A program made the translations under genes and the position numbers. DNA of 64,000 bases from an uncultured Mycoplasmatota bacterium (lineage in GTDB: Bacteria > Bacillota_I > Bacilli_A > RF39 > UBA660): assembly GCA_948467605.1 (NCBI GenBank), contig CAOKET010000001.1, positions 1 to 64,000 of the forward strand, read 5' to 3'. Of the stretch, positions 1 to 7,593 are shown in pieces. Position 1 is the first letter of the stretch. Each line of letters opens with the position of its first letter. The notes beneath the pieces were generated by a model, which did no database searches, was not told the origin of the DNA, and was given only the letters and a program-made list of their open reading frames with translations.

Positions 1-34
1 AGAACAAAGTAAGGATAGAAAAACAAAGATATAA

Positions 35-50
35 TGTTTCACGTGGAACA
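35..50. promoter_or_regulatory. parS centromere site, copy 1
   Basis: TGTTTCACGTGGAACA. Its reverse complement TGTTCCACGTGAAACA matches the Bacillota ParB (Spo0J) consensus TGTTNCACGTGAAACA without mismatch. ParB binds parS, spreads, and loads SMC for origin segregation. The site lies just upstream of the SRP RNA-tadA-dnaX block, which is origin-proximal in Bacilli. Confidence 0.9.
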
Positions 51-100
51 TAAAGGTAAGAAGGAAAGAACAAAGTAAGGATAGAAAAACAAAGATATAA

Positions 101-116
101 TGTTTCACGTGGAACA
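101..116. promoter_or_regulatory. parS centromere site, copy 2
   Basis: Identical to the site at 35-50 and in the same orientation, 66 bases downstream, as part of the 54-base direct repeat. Paired parS sites on one face of a short repeat could nucleate a single ParB complex; that is inference. Confidence 0.9.
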
Positions 117-193
117 TAAAGAAAAATTATTATAAATATTATTATGTTATTAATAGTAATTAATGATTTGATATATGAACTATAAACTTATTA

Positions 194-230
194 AGAGCAA
201 TATATGTTCATAAAAAACATATATTGCTCT
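194..230. terminator. Long perfect hairpin, probable terminator
   Basis: A perfect 15-base-pair stem (194-208 with 216-230) with a 7-base loop. It sits between the parS repeats and the SRP RNA promoter. The downstream T-tract is poor, but several A/T bases flank both sides, so it could terminate a gene entering from upstream in either direction. Confidence 0.6.
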
Positions 231-257
231 TTCGCCAAAATATAACACTAATGTCCC

Positions 258-286
258 TTGAAAAAAATATACATTTATTGTATTAT
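258..286 (+). promoter_or_regulatory. SRP RNA promoter
   Basis: A -35 box TTGAAA at 258-263 and a -10 box TATTAT at 281-286 are separated by exactly 17 bases. The predicted start near 292-293 coincides with the 5' strand of the SRP RNA closing stem. Confidence 0.8.
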
Positions 287-292
287 ATATAT

Positions 293-363
293 GCGCAACA
301 TTAATGTTGGAACCAGGTCAGGATTGAAAGATAGCAGCCTTAACAATCTCTTAGTGTGTGCGC
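293..363 (+). ncRNA. ffs: Signal recognition particle RNA, small bacterial type
   Basis: The conserved SRP domain IV is visible at about 313-337: CAGGTCAGG, a three-pair stem closed by a GAAA tetraloop, then AGCAGCC. The ends pair as GCGCA...TGCGC (from 293 and up to 363) and are followed by a T-rich stretch (364-371) that can end transcription. The RNA would scaffold Ffh for co-translational membrane targeting. At about 71 bases it is the short 4.5S-like form without an Alu domain, unlike the longer Bacillus scRNA. The location just before tadA and dnaX matches Bacillus scr. Confidence 0.9.
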
Positions 364-386
364 TTTTATTTTGTATAGGTGATAGT

Positions 387-794
387 ATGGATAATTATTA
401 TATGAGTATAGCAATTAAATTGGCATATAAAGCATATAGAAAAGGTGAAGTTCCTGTTGGTGCAGTTATAGTTAAAGATAACAAAATTTTATCCACAGCA
501 TATAATAAAAAAAACAAAACTAAAAGAACAATAGATCATGCTGAAATATTAGCAATTATAAAAGCAAATAAAAAGTTACACGATTGGAGATTAAATGATT
601 GTATTATGTATGTTACATTGAAACCATGTGATATGTGTATTGGCGCATTGAAGGAATCTAGAATATCAAAAATAATATATGCTAGTGATACATCATGTTG
701 TTCTAATAGTATTGAGTGTATACAATTAAATGATGAGAAGATAAATAAAGAAAGTTCTGGATTGTTAAAAGATTTTTTTTCTAGTAGAAGATAA
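387..794 (+). CDS. tadA: tRNA-specific adenosine deaminase TadA
   Basis: Converts A34 to inosine in tRNA-Arg(ACG). The 135-residue protein has the deaminase zinc-site motifs HAE (H51, proton-shuttling E53) and PCxxC (C81, C84). The ATG at 387 follows an AGGTGAT Shine-Dalgarno at 377-383. The frame stays open upstream to a TTG at 258, but that extension is translated SRP RNA plus its promoter and has no TadA similarity, so the short form is real. The gene lies between the SRP RNA and dnaX as in Bacillus, and ends in a hairpin overlapping its stop codon. Confidence 0.95.
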   Translation: MDNYYMSIAIKLAYKAYRKGEVPVGAVIVKDNKILSTAYNKKNKTKRTIDHAEILAIIKANKKLHDWRLNDCIMYVTLKPCDMCIGALKESRISKIIYASDTSCCSNSIECIQLNDEKINKESSGLLKDFFSSRR

Positions 795-809
795 GTATCT
801 TCTTTTTTT
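786..809 (+). terminator. Rho-independent terminator after tadA
   Basis: A 7-base-pair stem (786-792 with 797-803) with a 4-base loop is followed by a run of T. It includes the tadA stop codon. Confidence 0.75.
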
Positions 810-822
810 ATTGTTTGATGGG

Positions 823-831
823 TGTTATAAT
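823..831 (+). promoter_or_regulatory. Extended -10 promoter of dnaX operon
   Basis: TGTTATAAT (TG, one base, perfect TATAAT) lies 12 bases before the dnaX Shine-Dalgarno, right after the tadA terminator. No good -35 box is visible, as expected for an extended -10 promoter. Confidence 0.7.
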
Positions 832-856
832 ATAGATATTAATGGAGGTGCTTTTT

Positions 857-2596
857 GTGGCTTATCAAACATTGTATAGAAAATATAGACCTCAATCTTT
901 TAAAGATATAGTGGGGCAAAAAAATATAGTTAAGATTTTATCTAATGCAGTTATCCACAACAAAATTGCTCATGCGTATTTATTCTGTGGACCTAGAGGA
1001 ACTGGTAAAACAAGTATGGCTAAGATATTTGCCAAAATTGTTAACTGCGAGAAGTTAAATGGTGTAGAACCATGTAATGAATGTAATAGTTGTAAACAAA
1101 TAGATAGTAAAAATTTCCTTGATATAATTGAAATAGATGCTGCTTCTAATAATGGTGTGGATGAGATACGTGAAATAAAAAATAAGGCAAATTTAGCACC
1201 TAATAACGGAAAATATAAAGTATATATCATTGATGAAGTTCATATGTTATCTATTGGTGCATTTAATGCTCTTCTTAAAACGTTGGAAGAACCACCAGCA
1301 CATATTATTTTTATTTTAGCAACAACTGAACCACATAAATTACCTATTACTGTTATATCTAGATGTCAAAGATTTGATTTTAAAAAGTTTTTAAATAGTG
1401 AAATTGAAGAAAATTTAGAAAAAATATGCAAGTTAGAAAATTTAAATATTCCTTCTGAAGTAATAAAAGAAATAGCGATATTATCAGATGGCGGAATGAG
1501 AGATGCGATAGGCTTACTTGATCAATTATCATTATATGAGGATAAAGATTTATCAATATCTGATTTATATCAACTATCTGGAACCTTATCTGTAAGTAAT
1601 GAAGTAGAATTTTTAAAACAATATTTTAATGAGAATATTACATATTGTTTAGATCAATTAAGTAGTTTTGAAAATGATGGTAAAAACTTTGGAAAAATAA
1701 CAGATGATTTTTTATATATTTTGGAAAAAATAATGAAGTATAAAGTTATCCCTGATTATAATAATAATGATGATTTAAATTTTAAATTTGAATATATTGA
1801 ATTAGCAAATAATGTTTCAAAGGAAAAATTGTATTCTCTTATTTCTAAGATATCTGATATGATTAAAAATATAAAAAATACATCAAATCCACGTATTTTA
1901 TTAGAAATGATATTTTTAATGGAATATGGTGATAATAGTGAAGAAGTTAGAACTGAAAAACCAAAAGAAAAATCTATTAATTTGAAAAGTGATAAAATAA
2001 AAGAGGAAAAAACAATAATTGATAAGAAAAAAGATATACCAAAAGAATCGAATAATGAAAAAGTAGAAGCAAATAAAATAATTGAAAGTAAATTTAAAGA
2101 TTTTTCTTTATCTTTAGAACAAGTTGAAACTATTAAGAATATACGTATAAATAATGCATTGGCATTAGCAAATAAGGAATTATTATTAGAATTTAAAAAT
2201 AAGTTGCCTTTGATATTGGAATATATGTTTGATGAAAATTATAGTTCTATTGTTTGCAATTTGCAAGATCATTCTTTAAGAGTTGCAAGCAATGAAAATA
2301 TAATTTTAAGTGTTGAATATTCAAGTACTGCACAAATATTGAATGAAAAGATATATTTATTAGATGAATTATTAAGTATTGTATTATCTAGAAATATAAA
2401 ATCGATAGTTGTTACAAATGATGAGTGGAATAATATTAAAACTACATATGTTAATTCAAAAAGGAATAATATAGAATATACTTTAATGGATGAAGAAGAT
2501 TATTATATTACAACAAAAAATAATAAAAAATCAGAAAATTCTGATTTAGAGGGTATCTTTGGAAACGGTATTGATGATATAATAGAAGTTAGATAA
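857..2596 (+). CDS. dnaX: DNA polymerase III subunit gamma/tau
   Basis: Clamp-loader ATPase of the replisome. The 579-residue form starts MAYQTLYRKYRPQSF and carries Walker A GPRGTGKTS near residues 43-51, a Cys-rich zinc module (CNECNSCKQ), the DEVHML Walker B region and the SRC sensor. A Lys/Glu-rich linker and a tau-like C-terminal domain follow. GTG at 857 is chosen because GGAGGTG at 844-850 is correctly spaced for it; the in-frame ATG at 842 overlaps that Shine-Dalgarno. It heads a co-directional run with ybaB and recR. Confidence 0.96.
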   Translation: MAYQTLYRKYRPQSFKDIVGQKNIVKILSNAVIHNKIAHAYLFCGPRGTGKTSMAKIFAKIVNCEKLNGVEPCNECNSCKQIDSKNFLDIIEIDAASNNGVDEIREIKNKANLAPNNGKYKVYIIDEVHMLSIGAFNALLKTLEEPPAHIIFILATTEPHKLPITVISRCQRFDFKKFLNSEIEENLEKICKLENLNIPSEVIKEIAILSDGGMRDAIGLLDQLSLYEDKDLSISDLYQLSGTLSVSNEVEFLKQYFNENITYCLDQLSSFENDGKNFGKITDDFLYILEKIMKYKVIPDYNNNDDLNFKFEYIELANNVSKEKLYSLISKISDMIKNIKNTSNPRILLEMIFLMEYGDNSEEVRTEKPKEKSINLKSDKIKEEKTIIDKKKDIPKESNNEKVEANKIIESKFKDFSLSLEQVETIKNIRINNALALANKELLLEFKNKLPLILEYMFDENYSSIVCNLQDHSLRVASNENIILSVEYSSTAQILNEKIYLLDELLSIVLSRNIKSIVVTNDEWNNIKTTYVNSKRNNIEYTLMDEEDYYITTKNNKKSENSDLEGIFGNGIDDIIEVR

Positions 2597-2614
2597 AGAA
2601 AGGATGATAAATTT

Positions 2615-2908
2615 ATGAATATACAAGCGATGATGAGACAAGCACAACAAATGCAAAAAGAAATGTTAAAGTCAAAAGAGGAGATTAATAATACTATATT
2701 TAATGGTGAATCTTCATTAGTGAAAGTAGAAGTAAATGGTAAAAAGGAAGTTCTTAAAGTTACTATTTCTGAAGAATTTGAAAGTGATGATATTGAAATT
2801 TTACAAGATATGATTGTAGTAGCACTAAATGATGCTTTTTCTAAAGTAGACAAAATGGTAGAAGAAAAGATGGGAAAATTTGGTGCTGGAGTATCAGGTT
2901 TGATGTAG
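2615..2908 (+). CDS. ybaB: Nucleoid-associated protein YbaB/EbfC family
   Basis: A 97-residue protein matching the YbaB/EbfC DNA-binding family in length and pattern: N-terminal MMRQAQQMQKEM helix, a central beta region containing VNGKKEVLKVTI, and a C-terminal amphipathic helix. The family forms a dimeric tweezer-like fold that binds DNA non-specifically. It follows dnaX by 18 bases with an AAAGGAT Shine-Dalgarno, and recR starts one base after its stop. The dnaX-ybaB-recR cluster is conserved in bacteria. Confidence 0.95.
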   Translation: MNIQAMMRQAQQMQKEMLKSKEEINNTIFNGESSLVKVEVNGKKEVLKVTISEEFESDDIEILQDMIVVALNDAFSKVDKMVEEKMGKFGAGVSGLM

Positions 2909-2909
2909 T

Positions 2910-3506
2910 ATGAAATATCCTGAAATTTTATCTAATTTGATAGAAGATTTAAAGATGCTTCCAGGTGTAGGTGAAAAAACAGCCGAAAGGTATGCTTTTT
3001 CATTGTTAGAAAAAACAAAAGAAGATAGAGAAAGTTTTATAACTTCTGTTAAAAATTTAGATAAATTAAGAAAATGTTCGATTTGTAATTATATTACTGA
3101 AGATGAAATATGTTCAATCTGTAGTGATAAATCTAGAAATAATAAAATATTATGTGTAGTTGAGGATGCAAAAACAGTTTTATTATTTGAAAAAATGGGT
3201 ACATTTAAAGGGCAATATCATGTTCTTAATGGTTTAATTTCACCTATTGATAATATTAGACCTGAGGATTTAAATATCCCTACATTAATTAAACGTGTTA
3301 TTGATGGAGGGCATACTGAGGTAATACTTGCAATAAAATCTACAATTGAAGGTGAAACAACTTCATCATATATAAAGCGTCTTTTAAAGGATAGTAATGT
3401 ATTAGTTACACGAATTGCAAATGGGATTCCAATAGGTGCCGAAATAGATTATATAGATTCTATGACTTTAGAAATGGCGTTTGAAAATAGGAATGAACTA
3501 GTATAA
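2910..3506 (+). CDS. recR: Recombination protein RecR
   Basis: A 198-residue protein with the family layout: helix-hairpin-helix near residues 10-30 (LKMLPGVGEKTAERYAF), a four-Cys zinc module (CSIC...CSIC), then a Toprim domain starting at ILCVVEDAKTV. RecR forms a ring clamp that works with RecO/RecF to load RecA at gaps. Translation is likely coupled to ybaB. Confidence 0.97.
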   Translation: MKYPEILSNLIEDLKMLPGVGEKTAERYAFSLLEKTKEDRESFITSVKNLDKLRKCSICNYITEDEICSICSDKSRNNKILCVVEDAKTVLLFEKMGTFKGQYHVLNGLISPIDNIRPEDLNIPTLIKRVIDGGHTEVILAIKSTIEGETTSSYIKRLLKDSNVLVTRIANGIPIGAEIDYIDSMTLEMAFENRNELV

Positions 3507-3544
3507 TTTGTCCAATATGTTCATATATTTTATTAGGTGAATAT

Positions 3545-3730
3545 ATGAAAAAAGTTTTTTCTGCAATAAAAAAAATAGTATTGTCTGCATTTATTTTATA
3601 TGGTTTCAATTTAATAGCATCTCCTCTTAACATCATTGTTCCTATAAATGTAATAACTGTATTAGTTATTGCATTACTTGGAATGCCTGGTTTATTTGGA
3701 TTAGTATTTTCATTAGTGTTATTATTTTAG
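3545..3730 (+). CDS. bofA: BofA-like pro-sigma-K processing inhibitor
   Basis: A 61-residue membrane protein. Its second half (VPINVITVLVIALLGMPGLFGLV) matches the conserved BofA C-terminus, where the PIN...LLG(I/M)PG pattern is diagnostic. The location directly after recR equals Bacillus subtilis. BofA inhibits the SpoIVFB protease in the forespore membrane until pro-sigma-K is processed. This copy is shorter than the usual roughly 85 residues and lacks one N-terminal membrane segment. The Shine-Dalgarno is TTAGGTGA. Whether the organism sporulates cannot be told from this window. Confidence 0.8.
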   Translation: MKKVFSAIKKIVLSAFILYGFNLIASPLNIIVPINVITVLVIALLGMPGLFGLVFSLVLLF

Positions 3731-3744
3731 TAGGAGTGATAGTT

Positions 3745-4671
3745 GTGCTAGATAAGTATATTGACGAACAACCTAGTGTTAATGAATTATTGTGTAATTG
3801 TATTAATACAGGTAGGTATTCACATGCCTATCTTTTTGTAGTTAATGGTTATCAAAATGCTTATGAGTATATTTGTTCATTTATAAAATCTATTTGTTGT
3901 CCTAATAACCATAAGTGTGAAAATTGTAATATATGTAGGCTAATAGATGAAAATACTTTTAGTGATTTTAAGGTTATAGAAACTGATTCAATGATGTTAA
4001 AAAAGGAAATGATTGTTGAACTTCAAGATTATTTTAACACTAAAAAATTATATGCTAATAAAAGGGTATATCTTATTAAGAATTGCGAAAAAATGAACAT
4101 AGCGGCTAGTAATACTTTGCTTAAATTTTTAGAAGAACCAGAGAGTGATATTATTGCTATATTAACTACTGATAATATAAATCAAGTTATTGATACAATA
4201 AAATCTCGTTGTCAGGTAATATACTTTAATGGAAGTAGTAATAATACAATAAATAGTTTATTTGATAATCTTACTAAGGATGGTAATATTGAGTATGATA
4301 AGTTTATTGAAGATATAAATACTGTTATGGATTTTTGCATATTTAATGAAAAGAATGGTGTATCAACTATAGCTTTTACTAAAAAGAAGTGGCATAACTA
4401 TTTTTCTGATAGGGGAATGTTTAAATATGCTCTTAATATAATGTTATATATATATTTAGATGTAATAAATTATAAACTTGGACATGCTCTTACTTATTTT
4501 TCTGATTATGTAGATAATATAAAAATAATTGCATCTTATGGAGAAGTGCAGTATTATATAAAAAAAACAAAGGTAATTTTAAAATATATTGATTTAATAA
4601 AATATAATTTGAATTTAAATTTATGTATGGATAAAATTATTATTGAGTGGGCAGGTGATAATGATGAGTAA
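3745..4671 (+). CDS. holB: DNA polymerase III subunit delta'
   Basis: Clamp-loader subunit of 308 residues. It aligns with the DnaX AAA+ layout: an N-terminal SHAYLF region, a Cys zinc cluster (C-x5-C-x2-C-x2-C), SNTLLKFLEEP, and the SRC motif (KSRCQ). The Walker A is degenerate, as is usual for delta', a non-ATPase wrench subunit. GTG at 3745 is preferred over GTG at 3736, because AGGAGTGA (about 3732-3739) overlaps the upstream one. It overlaps ricT by 8 bases. Confidence 0.9.
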   Translation: MLDKYIDEQPSVNELLCNCINTGRYSHAYLFVVNGYQNAYEYICSFIKSICCPNNHKCENCNICRLIDENTFSDFKVIETDSMMLKKEMIVELQDYFNTKKLYANKRVYLIKNCEKMNIAASNTLLKFLEEPESDIIAILTTDNINQVIDTIKSRCQVIYFNGSSNNTINSLFDNLTKDGNIEYDKFIEDINTVMDFCIFNEKNGVSTIAFTKKKWHNYFSDRGMFKYALNIMLYIYLDVINYKLGHALTYFSDYVDNIKIIASYGEVQYYIKKTKVILKYIDLIKYNLNLNLCMDKIIIEWAGDNDE

Positions 4672-5458
4672 AACTGTTGGAATTAAATTTATTAACGAAG
4701 ATAGGTTATATTATGTTAAATCGGATATAGAAGATGAATTATCAAATGATACTTTCGTTGTTGTATCTACAGAATCTGGTTTAAAATATGCTAAATGCTA
4801 CTCTATAATAGATGAGGATGTAACTAGAAATTGTGTTATTGGTGATGTAATAAGAGTTGCAACTTTAGAAGATGAAAAGAATAATGAAAAAAATATATTA
4901 GATCAAAATAAAGCATTTGATAAATGTAAGCAATTAGTTGATAGGTATAAATTAAATATGAAACTTATAAAGGCAGAATTTACTTTTGATAGAAGTCAGT
5001 TATTAATTAATTTCTTTTCTGAAGAAAGAGTTGATTTTCGTGAATTAGCAAAACAAATGGCTTCTATATATAAGACAAGAATAGAATTTAGACAAGTAGG
5101 TATACGTGATAAAGCAAGAATAGTCGGTGGAATAGGCCCTTGTGGTAGAAAGTTGTGCTGTTCATCATATTTACATGATTTTGATACTATATCTATATCA
5201 ATGGCAAAAAATCAAATGATAGCACTTAATCCTAATAAAATAAATGGTGTTTGTGGCAGATTATTGTGCTGTTTAAATTATGAGGATGAATTATACAAAG
5301 AATATAGAAAATTAATTCCAAATGTTGGTAAAAAAGTTATTATAGATGATAAAGAAGCAAAAGTAGTACAAGTTGATCTTTATAATCAAAAATATGTTGT
5401 AGAGTTTGAAGATAAAACTTTGAAAGAAATAGTGGTATCTAATAGTGGAACAGATTAA
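4664..5458 (+). CDS. ricT: PSP1-domain regulator RicT (YaaT)
   Basis: A 264-residue PSP1-domain protein with the Cys-rich signatures GPCGRKLCCSSYL and GVCGRLLCCLNYE that bind an iron-sulfur cluster in the RicT/YmcA/YlbF complex. In Bacillus this complex promotes RNase Y-dependent mRNA maturation and affects Spo0A phosphorylation. Adjacent ATGs occur at 4661 and 4664; AGGTGATA spacing favours 4664. The holB-ricT-trmN6-rsmI order matches Bacillus. Confidence 0.93.
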   Translation: MSKTVGIKFINEDRLYYVKSDIEDELSNDTFVVVSTESGLKYAKCYSIIDEDVTRNCVIGDVIRVATLEDEKNNEKNILDQNKAFDKCKQLVDRYKLNMKLIKAEFTFDRSQLLINFFSEERVDFRELAKQMASIYKTRIEFRQVGIRDKARIVGGIGPCGRKLCCSSYLHDFDTISISMAKNQMIALNPNKINGVCGRLLCCLNYEDELYKEYRKLIPNVGKKVIIDDKEAKVVQVDLYNQKYVVEFEDKTLKEIVVSNSGTD

Positions 5459-6173
5459 TGATTTACTTGGATATAGTAATTTAAAGATTATTCAGAATGA
5501 TGAATGGTTTAAATTTTCTTTGGATTCAGTATTGCTTGCTAACTTTGCAACTGTAAATTTAAGATGTTCATCTATATTAGACTTATGCACAGGTAATGCA
5601 CCTGTTCCGTTAATACTTAGTATGCGTACTAATAAAAAGATAATTGGAGTGGAACTTCAAAATGAAGTTTATTTATTAGCAAAAAAAGCGATTTCTATTA
5701 ATAATCTAGATTCTAGGATAGAAATAATCAATGAGGATGTTAAAAAATTAACAACTATATATAATAGTGATAGTTTCGATTTAATAACTTGTAATCCACC
5801 TTATTTTAAAGTGAATGAAGGTACTAAAACAAATGATAATTCTATTAAATCAATTGCTAGACATGAAATTATGTTAAGTTTGGATGATATTTTTAGTGTT
5901 TCTTCTAAATTATTAAAAATAAATGGTATTATTTCATTAGTTCATAGACCAGAAAGATTTATTGAAATTATAGATACAATGAGGAAATATAATATAGAGC
6001 CAAAAAGAGTTAGATTTGTCTATCCTAATAGTAAAAAAGATTCTAATATTTTACTAATAGAAGGAACTAAAAATGGTAAGAGTGGTATAAAGTTTGAACC
6101 ACCTCTTTATGTTTATGATGATAATGGAAACTATACTATTCAATTACAAAAATATATAGGTTGCAAATTATAG
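5445..6173 (+). CDS. trmN6: tRNA1(Val) A37 N6-methyltransferase TrmN6
   Basis: A 242-residue class I SAM-dependent methyltransferase of the TrmN6/YabB family. The SAM-binding motif ILDLCTGNAPVPLIL lies near residues 45-60. The catalytic NPPY is present as CNPPYF, typical of N6-adenine methyltransferases. The GTG start overlaps the end of ricT by 14 bases, indicating coupling. The methylation target is assigned by family. Confidence 0.88.
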   Translation: MEQINDLLGYSNLKIIQNDEWFKFSLDSVLLANFATVNLRCSSILDLCTGNAPVPLILSMRTNKKIIGVELQNEVYLLAKKAISINNLDSRIEIINEDVKKLTTIYNSDSFDLITCNPPYFKVNEGTKTNDNSIKSIARHEIMLSLDDIFSVSSKLLKINGIISLVHRPERFIEIIDTMRKYNIEPKRVRFVYPNSKKDSNILLIEGTKNGKSGIKFEPPLYVYDDNGNYTIQLQKYIGCKL

Positions 6174-6181
6174 GAGGATTT

Positions 6182-7015
6182 ATGAGTCAGAAAAGTTATG
6201 ATAATACACCAACTTTATATCTTATACCAACACCTATTGGTAATTTAGATGATATTACTGTTAGACAGAAGAATACTTTGGAATTAGTTGATGTAATTTT
6301 TTCCGAAGATACACGTGTTACTATCAATTTGCTTAGATATTTGGGAATAAATAAACCGCTTATTTCTAGTCATGATCATAATGAAAATATAACTAAAGAA
6401 AAAGTACTTAATTATTTAAAGGAAGGAAAGAATGTTGGTTTAGTTAGTGATAGGGGTACTCCTGGTATAAGCGATCCAGGATATGTAGTTGCAAAATATA
6501 TAATTGAAAGCAATTTTAATGTAGTAGCACTACCAGGTGCAACTGCATTTGTACCAGCACTTATAATGTCTGGTTTAGATACAGAACATTTTCTTTTTTA
6601 TGGTTTTTTAAACAGTAAAGATTCAAAAAGAGATAAGGAATTGGAGAAACTTAGGTTCTTTCAATACACTATGATATTTTATGAAGCACCTCATAGGATT
6701 CTTGATACTTTGGAGTCAATACAATTAATTTTGGGAAATAGAAATATAAGCATTTCCCGGGAAATAAGCAAAAAATTTGAAGAAATATATAGGGGAAAAA
6801 TATCTGATATTAAAGTAAATTTATGTGTTAAGGGCGAATTTGTAATAGTAGTAGAAGGGTGTACAAGTGAAAATAATTATGACCATTTAACTATTATTGA
6901 ACATGTAAACTTATACATTAAACAAGGGATGAATCAAAAGGATGCGATGAAGCAAGTTGCTAAAGATAGAAATGTATCTAAGTCCGAAGTTTACAATAAA
7001 TATCATGAGTTATAG
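6182..7015 (+). CDS. rsmI: 16S rRNA (cytidine1402-2'-O)-methyltransferase
   Basis: A 277-residue tetrapyrrole-methylase-fold enzyme. LYLIPTPIGNLDDITVR opens the protein, SDRGTPGISDPGY is the SAM loop near residue 90, and ALPGATAFVPAL follows. RsmI modifies C1402 in the ribosomal decoding centre. The ATG at 6182 follows TAGGAGGATT; a 21-base upstream extension overlapping trmN6 is rejected. Confidence 0.95.
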   Translation: MSQKSYDNTPTLYLIPTPIGNLDDITVRQKNTLELVDVIFSEDTRVTINLLRYLGINKPLISSHDHNENITKEKVLNYLKEGKNVGLVSDRGTPGISDPGYVVAKYIIESNFNVVALPGATAFVPALIMSGLDTEHFLFYGFLNSKDSKRDKELEKLRFFQYTMIFYEAPHRILDTLESIQLILGNRNISISREISKKFEEIYRGKISDIKVNLCVKGEFVIVVEGCTSENNYDHLTIIEHVNLYIKQGMNQKDAMKQVAKDRNVSKSEVYNKYHEL

Positions 7016-7023
7016 GAGGATTT

Positions 7024-7578
7024 ATGAAACTTATAGTTGGTTTAGGTAATCCAGGAAAAGAGTACCAAGATACAAGACATAATATTGGATTTATGGTTGT
7101 AGATAAATATGCAAATGAAAAGAATATAACTTTTTCTAAAGAAAAGTTTGGTGGAGTTTATACAGAGTGTATTATAAATAATGAAAAGGTAATAATATTA
7201 AAACCTATGAAGTATATTAATTTATCTGGTGAAGTAGTAGCACCTTTCATTTCATATTTTAAAATATCAATTGATGACATTTTAATAATAAGTGATGATT
7301 TAGATATGCCTATTGGAAAAACTAAATTAAAAACAAATAGTAGTAGTGGTGGACATAACGGTCTTAAAAATATTGAACAATGTCTTGGAACAAAAAATTA
7401 TAAACGACTTAAAATTGGTATTTCTAATAATAAGAATTTAGACACTAAAGATTATGTACTTGGAAAATTTAACAAAGATGATAAAAACTTGATAGATTCA
7501 TCTATTAAAAAGGCAAATGATATATTAGATGATTATTTTAAATTAGATTTTAATTCTTTGATGAATAAATATAATTAG
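7024..7578 (+). CDS. pth: Peptidyl-tRNA hydrolase
   Basis: A 184-residue Pth. The start MKLIVGLGNPGKEY is followed by TRHNIGF with the catalytic His near residue 20. DDLDMPIGK and the SSGGHNGLKN substrate loop are intact. It recycles peptidyl-tRNA released by stalled ribosomes. Strong Shine-Dalgarno AGGAGGA 3 bases before the start. The pth-mfd neighbourhood is conserved in Bacillota. Confidence 0.97.
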   Translation: MKLIVGLGNPGKEYQDTRHNIGFMVVDKYANEKNITFSKEKFGGVYTECIINNEKVIILKPMKYINLSGEVVAPFISYFKISIDDILIISDDLDMPIGKTKLKTNSSSGGHNGLKNIEQCLGTKNYKRLKIGISNNKNLDTKDYVLGKFNKDDKNLIDSSIKKANDILDDYFKLDFNSLMNKYN

Positions 7579-7593
7579 TGGAGGTGTAATTTT

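Larger units (their letters stand above)
1..120. repeat. Tandem direct repeat carrying parS sites
   Basis: Bases 1-54 and 67-120 are identical, giving a 54-base unit repeated with a 66-base period. Each unit has an A/G-rich segment and one 16-base parS-like palindrome near its end. The first copy touches the window edge, so further copies may lie upstream. The repeat stops abruptly at base 120. Confidence 0.95.

Noticed and set aside
258-386. N-terminal extension of tadA
   Set aside because: It is the SRP RNA and its promoter; the TadA fold starts at 387 with its own Shine-Dalgarno.
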